Assembly (NCBI GenBank): GCA_039720395.1 | Contig: CM077820.1 | Coordinates: 51,141,666-51,205,665 of the forward strand | DNA length: 64,000 bases | Reading direction: 5' to 3' | From: Liquidambar formosana | Lineage: Eukaryota > Streptophyta > Magnoliopsida > Saxifragales > Altingiaceae | Shown here: piece by piece, positions 59,401 through 64,000 of the stretch | Layout: each line of letters starts with the position of its first letter | How positions within the stretch are numbered: position 1 is the stretch's first letter | The notes under the pieces: model-generated | What the model saw: the letters and a program-made list of their open reading frames with translations, nothing else | Databases searched by the model: none | Told to the model about the DNA's origin: nothing | Made by a program: the position numbers and the translations under genes

Positions 59401-61530
59401 AGAGTCACTTATCCACCTCTAGGATGACTTCATCATATGTATATGATTCATTCTAGAAGATTAGACCATTTCCTCTCTTTTTTCCCATAAAATGCCACAA
59501 AGTGGATTAATCTCAAATGCTATGAAGAAACAAGAATTTGTTCATTAATTAGAAATGCTGTCAAATACAAGGTTAAATTTCATTTTGGCAATGTTCAAAT
59601 GTATCCTGAGCATTCATACTGATTTGTTTCTTATTGATTGAGATGTTATTTATGTATTTACTAGTGCAGGCCAAGTTGTAAAGCGTGAAATCCTTGGGGA
59701 CTATGTTAGGGACAAAGTTCCTAGTTTGAAGCATTTCATGAGTACAAGATGTGAAAATCAAGAATATAATATACCGTCCTTGGTAGCACTTTCAGGTGCC
59801 ATGAGGTTGCTTCAAAGGTGCAAATCGTGAACAGAATTTGCTAGGAAGCTAAATTGATTCAACTACTGGCTTAAATGATAATTGTGATATTGATGTGATT
59901 CTGTTTTAATTGTTGACCCTTGAATTCAATTACCGTTTGAAGCATAGGTATGAATTCAAGAATAACCATGGAGAATGGGTCAGTACAGTCAAACCTGATT
60001 TAGGTCCAGGAATATCAGAACGGGTATGGGAAGCCATTAGGTCAACAGACGAACACATTGATGTCTGTCACTCTGTGAAGGCTGAGCTACGTGCTGCTCT
60101 AACTGCTTTACTTGGGGTACTCTCTCTCTCTCTCTCTCTCTCAGTTTCACGAGCAAAAGTTTCTAGTATTTGGAGCTGCGATATTCCCACACTTCAAAAT
60201 GTTTGGGAAATTTTTTTTAAGCTTTTGATGAACTTTTTAATGGATGAATTACATAAATGTTGCGAGCCTTAAATGCGGTGTAATTTATACTTATATTATG
60301 CTACGTGTATTTGTGATGGTCGTGTGTATATTTGTGTATGCTGCTGATCTGGACACCTTTTTTTCCATATATAAGGACATGAACCTAACCTAAGGGCTTT
60401 GAGGCACTGAAAATTCAAAGTGCTTTCTTGTTTAATCAAGAGTTCCTGATCTGAATGGTTTGCTCAAAATCTCTATAATTTAGAAGTGAAATTGACATGA
60501 TTCTAGTTGCTTGATAGTCATTTAGGCTCCATTTGGTTTCTCTGGGGAAGAAGTGAAAAAGGGAGGGTGGGGGGGGGGGGTTGGGGACCACAACAATTCT
60601 AATATTATTGAGCTGTTTGAAGAATCTACATAACTTGGACTCAATGAAGCTGGTAAGTCCTGCCTATTCACTGGAAAATGGCATCCGAAGAACAGAAAAG
60701 AAATCCATTTTTCATCATTTAAAGAAAATGCAGATTTGTAATGAACAAATAAAATATGTGCATTGTTCTGCTGCAAGAAAATTGTAATTGGAAGTTCTGC
60801 AATATATTTTTTAGGATCTACTTCTCCCAAATTTCAAATAGAGCCCTATTTTCAATTTCCTTACCCTCTATTCTCAGATTGGTGTCAAACTGTCAACAAT
60901 TGGATTTGCGTAAGGTTAAAATCATGAAAACATGCCTATTTGATTGATCAAATCTCATTCTTTGTCTCTAGCTTATAAATATATTTATGGAGGAACTAAT
61001 TTCCGGGAGCATAGCTGTATTATGGGAATTCTTGATATACTCTCACAAGTCACAAGCAACTCATAGTAAGAAAATAGAAAGACACCATTGGTCTCATAAA
61101 TTCACTTTTACTGTTATTTCCCCTTGTATATTTAGGATTCTGGTATCCTCGCAATCCCTGCTGTTCCTGGGCCGCCGCCAAAACTACAAACAGAGGCAAC
61201 TAGGCTCGAAACTTTTCGTGTAAGGGCTTTCAGCTTGCTGTCCATAGCTGGAATATCTGGTTTCTGTCAGGTCTCTCTCTCTCTCTCTCTCATGCAAACT
61301 CACAATGATCTTGTTTTTGCTTCCTTGATTATTGTGAGACATTTTAACCAGCTTCTTTGGAAAATATGTATCCACAGGTAAGCATACCACTAGGCCTGTA
61401 TGATAATCTTCCGGTAGCTGTTTCCTTGTTGGCAAAACATGGTTCAGATGGATTCCTACTCAATCTTGTTGAGACCCTTTATGACACTCTCAAAGAACAG
61501 ATTGAAATTGCAGAGAAAATGAGTTACTGA
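56485..61530 (+). CDS. AMI1: Amidase AMI1-type, tandem copy C (9 exons)
   Basis: Exons 56485-56594, 57273-57425, 58343-58467, 58551-58676, 59111-59293, 59670-59817, 59948-60116, 61136-61270 and 61378-61530 give 433 residues. K35, S112 and S136 with [11 protein letters not shown] match the canonical amidase signature, so this copy looks the most conventional. Predicted role is indole-3-acetamide hydrolysis in auxin synthesis. Sites altered in copy A (GG before the Ser, GFRPSHG) are normal here. Two substitutions to note are [12 protein letters not shown] (V/I to G) and ARNPVILNQ (DP to NP). Intron 7 carries a 12-G run at 60569-60580. Confidence 0.93.
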
Positions 61531-62119
61531 ATTTGGTTTCTCTGTAACATTTTGTTGTAAGTTACATTTCTCTCATAGTCTCATTAAGATACAAAATCCA
61601 GAAGTAATCTTTCTTGTTTGCAATTTTTTGTTGCTTCGCGATTCTTTCTTTAATACATTTCAATCGTTGGGTGACACTGAACAGTAACAAACCACCATAA
61701 CTGTCAATTTATTGCATGAAGCAATGCAGAACCATAAACTCACAGTGAATGAAGTAGCTTTAAAGGCCAGAACTTTTCTTTGGTTCCTACTCCAGATTTA
61801 GTGTGATCAGAGATACATTTTGTGGGCGGATACATATACAGTAGAACCATCTCTAATAACAAATGTAGTTTAACCACCGACCTTATAGTTGTCATGGTAT
61901 CTTTTCTCCTCTTGTAAAGGAGAGGTTGGGGTTTTGCTCACACCGGCTCATGGAAAAAGGTGGTCCAAGCCTTGGGTGGGACCTATTCTATGGGTAAGGT
62001 GCAAGGTTGGTACCCAATATGTATACATAGATATATAAGTGATGCTCCCACGTGATGGTTGCAAATAGGCCCAATCATTTTGCGACATGTGGGATGTCAT
62101 GTAGGTAATCCAAATCTTT

Positions 62120-62154
<35 letters not shown>

Positions 62155-62230
62155 GTGGGAAAGTATTTGGCATTGGGAATAATTTAGAATTTGGGAATTT
62201 TGTGGTACCATGTGGGAGAAGCCAATAGCT
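61531..62230. repeat. 3' flank of amidase copy C, duplicate of copy B flank
   Basis: Matches the region after copy B (55549-56090) in order: ttggtttctctgtaa, gttgtaagttacattt, the ggaccatc/gaaccatct block and tttggcattgg.aataatttag. A (TA)n array at about 62130-62152 is an insertion relative to the B flank. No gene seen. Confidence 0.7.
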
Positions 62231-62707
62231 GGAAGTAAAATTATAGTTAATTAAAGAAAGCTAGCTAATATAACAAATATTCCTATACATGGCAGTTCAC
62301 ATAGTTTATACAAGTCAGAGTCCCCTGTTTAAGTGATCAGTTTGGGAAGGAAACCTGCCAAATCAACTTATGCTTTGTTTGGTTGCTGAGAAAAATGGAG
62401 GGAAAATAACGATTTTTTTTTTTTGGGGGATAGATAAAAAGGAAAGATAAATTGGAATCTTATAAACATCCTTCCAACCACCAAAAAAAAAAGAAAAAAA
62501 GAACACTTGGAAAAGAAGGACAAGAAAAAGTAACAGAAACACAAACAATGTGGGCTAATCGATCAAATATGACAACCAAGCCGAAGCCTGGTCCACTAAC
62601 AAACCAATCCATCAGGGTTTAAGTGTTAACCATCTTTTTTTTGCTTTTTTTTTCTTTTAAAATTTTTGGGTCTCAGTCAATCCATCATCAATTCAAAGAA
62701 AAAAAAT

Positions 62708-62878
62708 GGGGGAATTACCGATTAGGTTCATCATTTCATGGTATTGCCCCATAAGGATGTTTTGACTATCAACTTGTTTTTGTATCCAGTAGTTTATAAT
62801 AAAGTCAGTAGTCAATTTGTTGAGGCAATCCTTATGAGGCAATTCCATGGAATGATGAATCTAATCGGTAATTCCCCC
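62708..62878. mobile_element. MULE-type MITE, 171 bp, 9-bp TSD
   Basis: The TIRs of about 50 bp begin gggggaattaccgattag on both sides (right side in reverse complement). The flanking 9-mer AAAAAAAAT occurs at 62699-62707 and 62879-62887. The run of A makes the duplication less diagnostic, but TIR symmetry is clear. Confidence 0.82.
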
Positions 62879-62887
62879 AAAAAAAAT

Positions 62888-64000
62888 TGTCCATATTTTT
62901 TTGGTACTTGAAGAAACTTTTACTCGTAGTAGAGGTTGGACAAAACAAAAGTGTGAGGTCAAAAGTCAGTATAAGGCAACTGCCTCCTCGGACAGGCCCA
63001 GGGTGGGGGCCCACCAACCACCTCGAGGTCCTCGAGGAAGGTAGGTGAGACTGAGAGCCCTAGTAAACGCCCTCCATCATCTTTCATTCAAAGTAAAAAT
63101 AAACAAATATATATTCAGTGTAATAACTTTGACTTCTCTTTTGTGGGCTATTGACCTTTTAAAAGCTTACTACATATGGATTTTGGCCCACTTGAGAACC
63201 CAAGCATTCCACGCGCCCCTCATGCGGTGCGCAACACACAACCCAATCAAATGGGAACTTAGATTCTTTCCAATGGCTGTGATTGCCTCCACACTTGCCC
63301 TTGGCCATTGATTGAAACAACCAACCATGGCCAGCCAGAGCACATGAACAAAGGCCATGCCAATCACATTTTCTTCTGATTAGTAGCCTTAGGTTAGCAT
63401 AAATATATAAATAAATAAATAAAATTTAAGAAAAGAGCACTTTTTTGTTCCTTGTCAGGAGAGTCACAATCTCTCTCACATAAGCATGAGATTCACACTT
63501 ATTTAATAGGTAATGGTCCTACAACGCCATGCTATTGTTATAAAGTTTATAATTACTTGCAAAAAACGTGTCGGTCTGATTTTCACTTCACTCTCTCATT
63601 AGTGTGTTTATAGTTTCACTTCACAAATCCTAAATAAATTGCTTTATACCACTGACCATTAATTTAAGTCGTAATCTTCTTCTCTTCGTAAGAAGAGGTT
63701 TGGGATTCAAAATTGCACTCAATATAACAAAACAATTGTAGGGTGGGGACCCCTGGGTGACCATGTAGGGCTTGGATATTCAACAAATAAGTAAGTGCAT
63801 TTAGAGAGAGAGGGGGCGGGGGGAACTTACTTATAGGTAGGTGTAGGATTTGCCAACGGGGTCTAGCCTAAATGGCGCATTTCCTTCTTTAAAGGGGAAG
63901 GTTTGGGAAAAGTTGTGATTTCAAATCCTCCTTAATTCATGTGTAAAGGGAAAAGGGTTATGGGAAGTGGGATGAGATGCACACCTTTGTATAGCCTAAC
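62888..64000. other. Intergenic to window end, no gene seen
   Basis: AT-rich sequence with short open frames only, none resembling a known family, and no convincing repeat pair. Confidence 0.5.

Overview
The window is AT-rich nuclear DNA of a eudicot plant. The signs are GT-AG introns, a coiled-coil NB-LRR resistance gene family, FERONIA-like kinases, plant-type indole-acetamide amidases and many plant DNA transposons. The dense TIR elements, Helitron ends and solo LTR suggest a large, probably woody, genome. I could not name the species. There are no prokaryotic features, and I saw no CRISPR arrays, tRNA or rRNA genes.

Positions 1-38,000 hold an interleaved cluster of CC-NB-LRR (CNL) genes on the minus strand and FERONIA-like cytoplasmic kinase copies on the plus strand. 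One CNL is intact (13577-16375). Its close duplicate (942-3736) is broken by three single-base indels, and a third CNL survives as a decayed fragment (11255-11875). Six kinase copies are visible. Five are pseudogenes, damaged by stops, a frameshift, deletions or transposon insertions. One (34075-35256) has a complete 393-codon frame but has lost the catalytic Asp and the DFG motif, so it reads as a pseudokinase. A CNL next to catalytically impaired kinases resembles known NLR/kinase partnerships (Pto-Prf, ZAR1-ZRK), but a functional link here is inference.

The cluster is heavily invaded by transposons, many with exact target-site duplications readable in the sequence: a hAT-type MITE with a Stowaway-type MITE nested in it (4301-5226), a small MULE MITE (6053-6211), MULE-like elements (6784-7992, 17076-17953, 20321-21925, 24799-26175, 35887-36269), a solo LTR (19300-20226), and a 4.6-kb long-TIR element (26624-31219) that itself contains Helitron-like sequence and a Tourist-like MITE. 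Kinase copy 3 is split by both the solo LTR and a MULE.

Positions 38,800-43,550 carry a seven-exon RING-finger gene related to TOPORS-type E3 ligases. Positions 45,035-61,530 carry three tandem nine-exon genes of the AMI1 amidase type (indole-3-acetamide to auxin), all with intact frames and identical intron positions. The first copy differs from the other two inside the amidase signature. The last 2.4 kb contains downstream duplicated flank, one small MULE MITE and no gene I can support.
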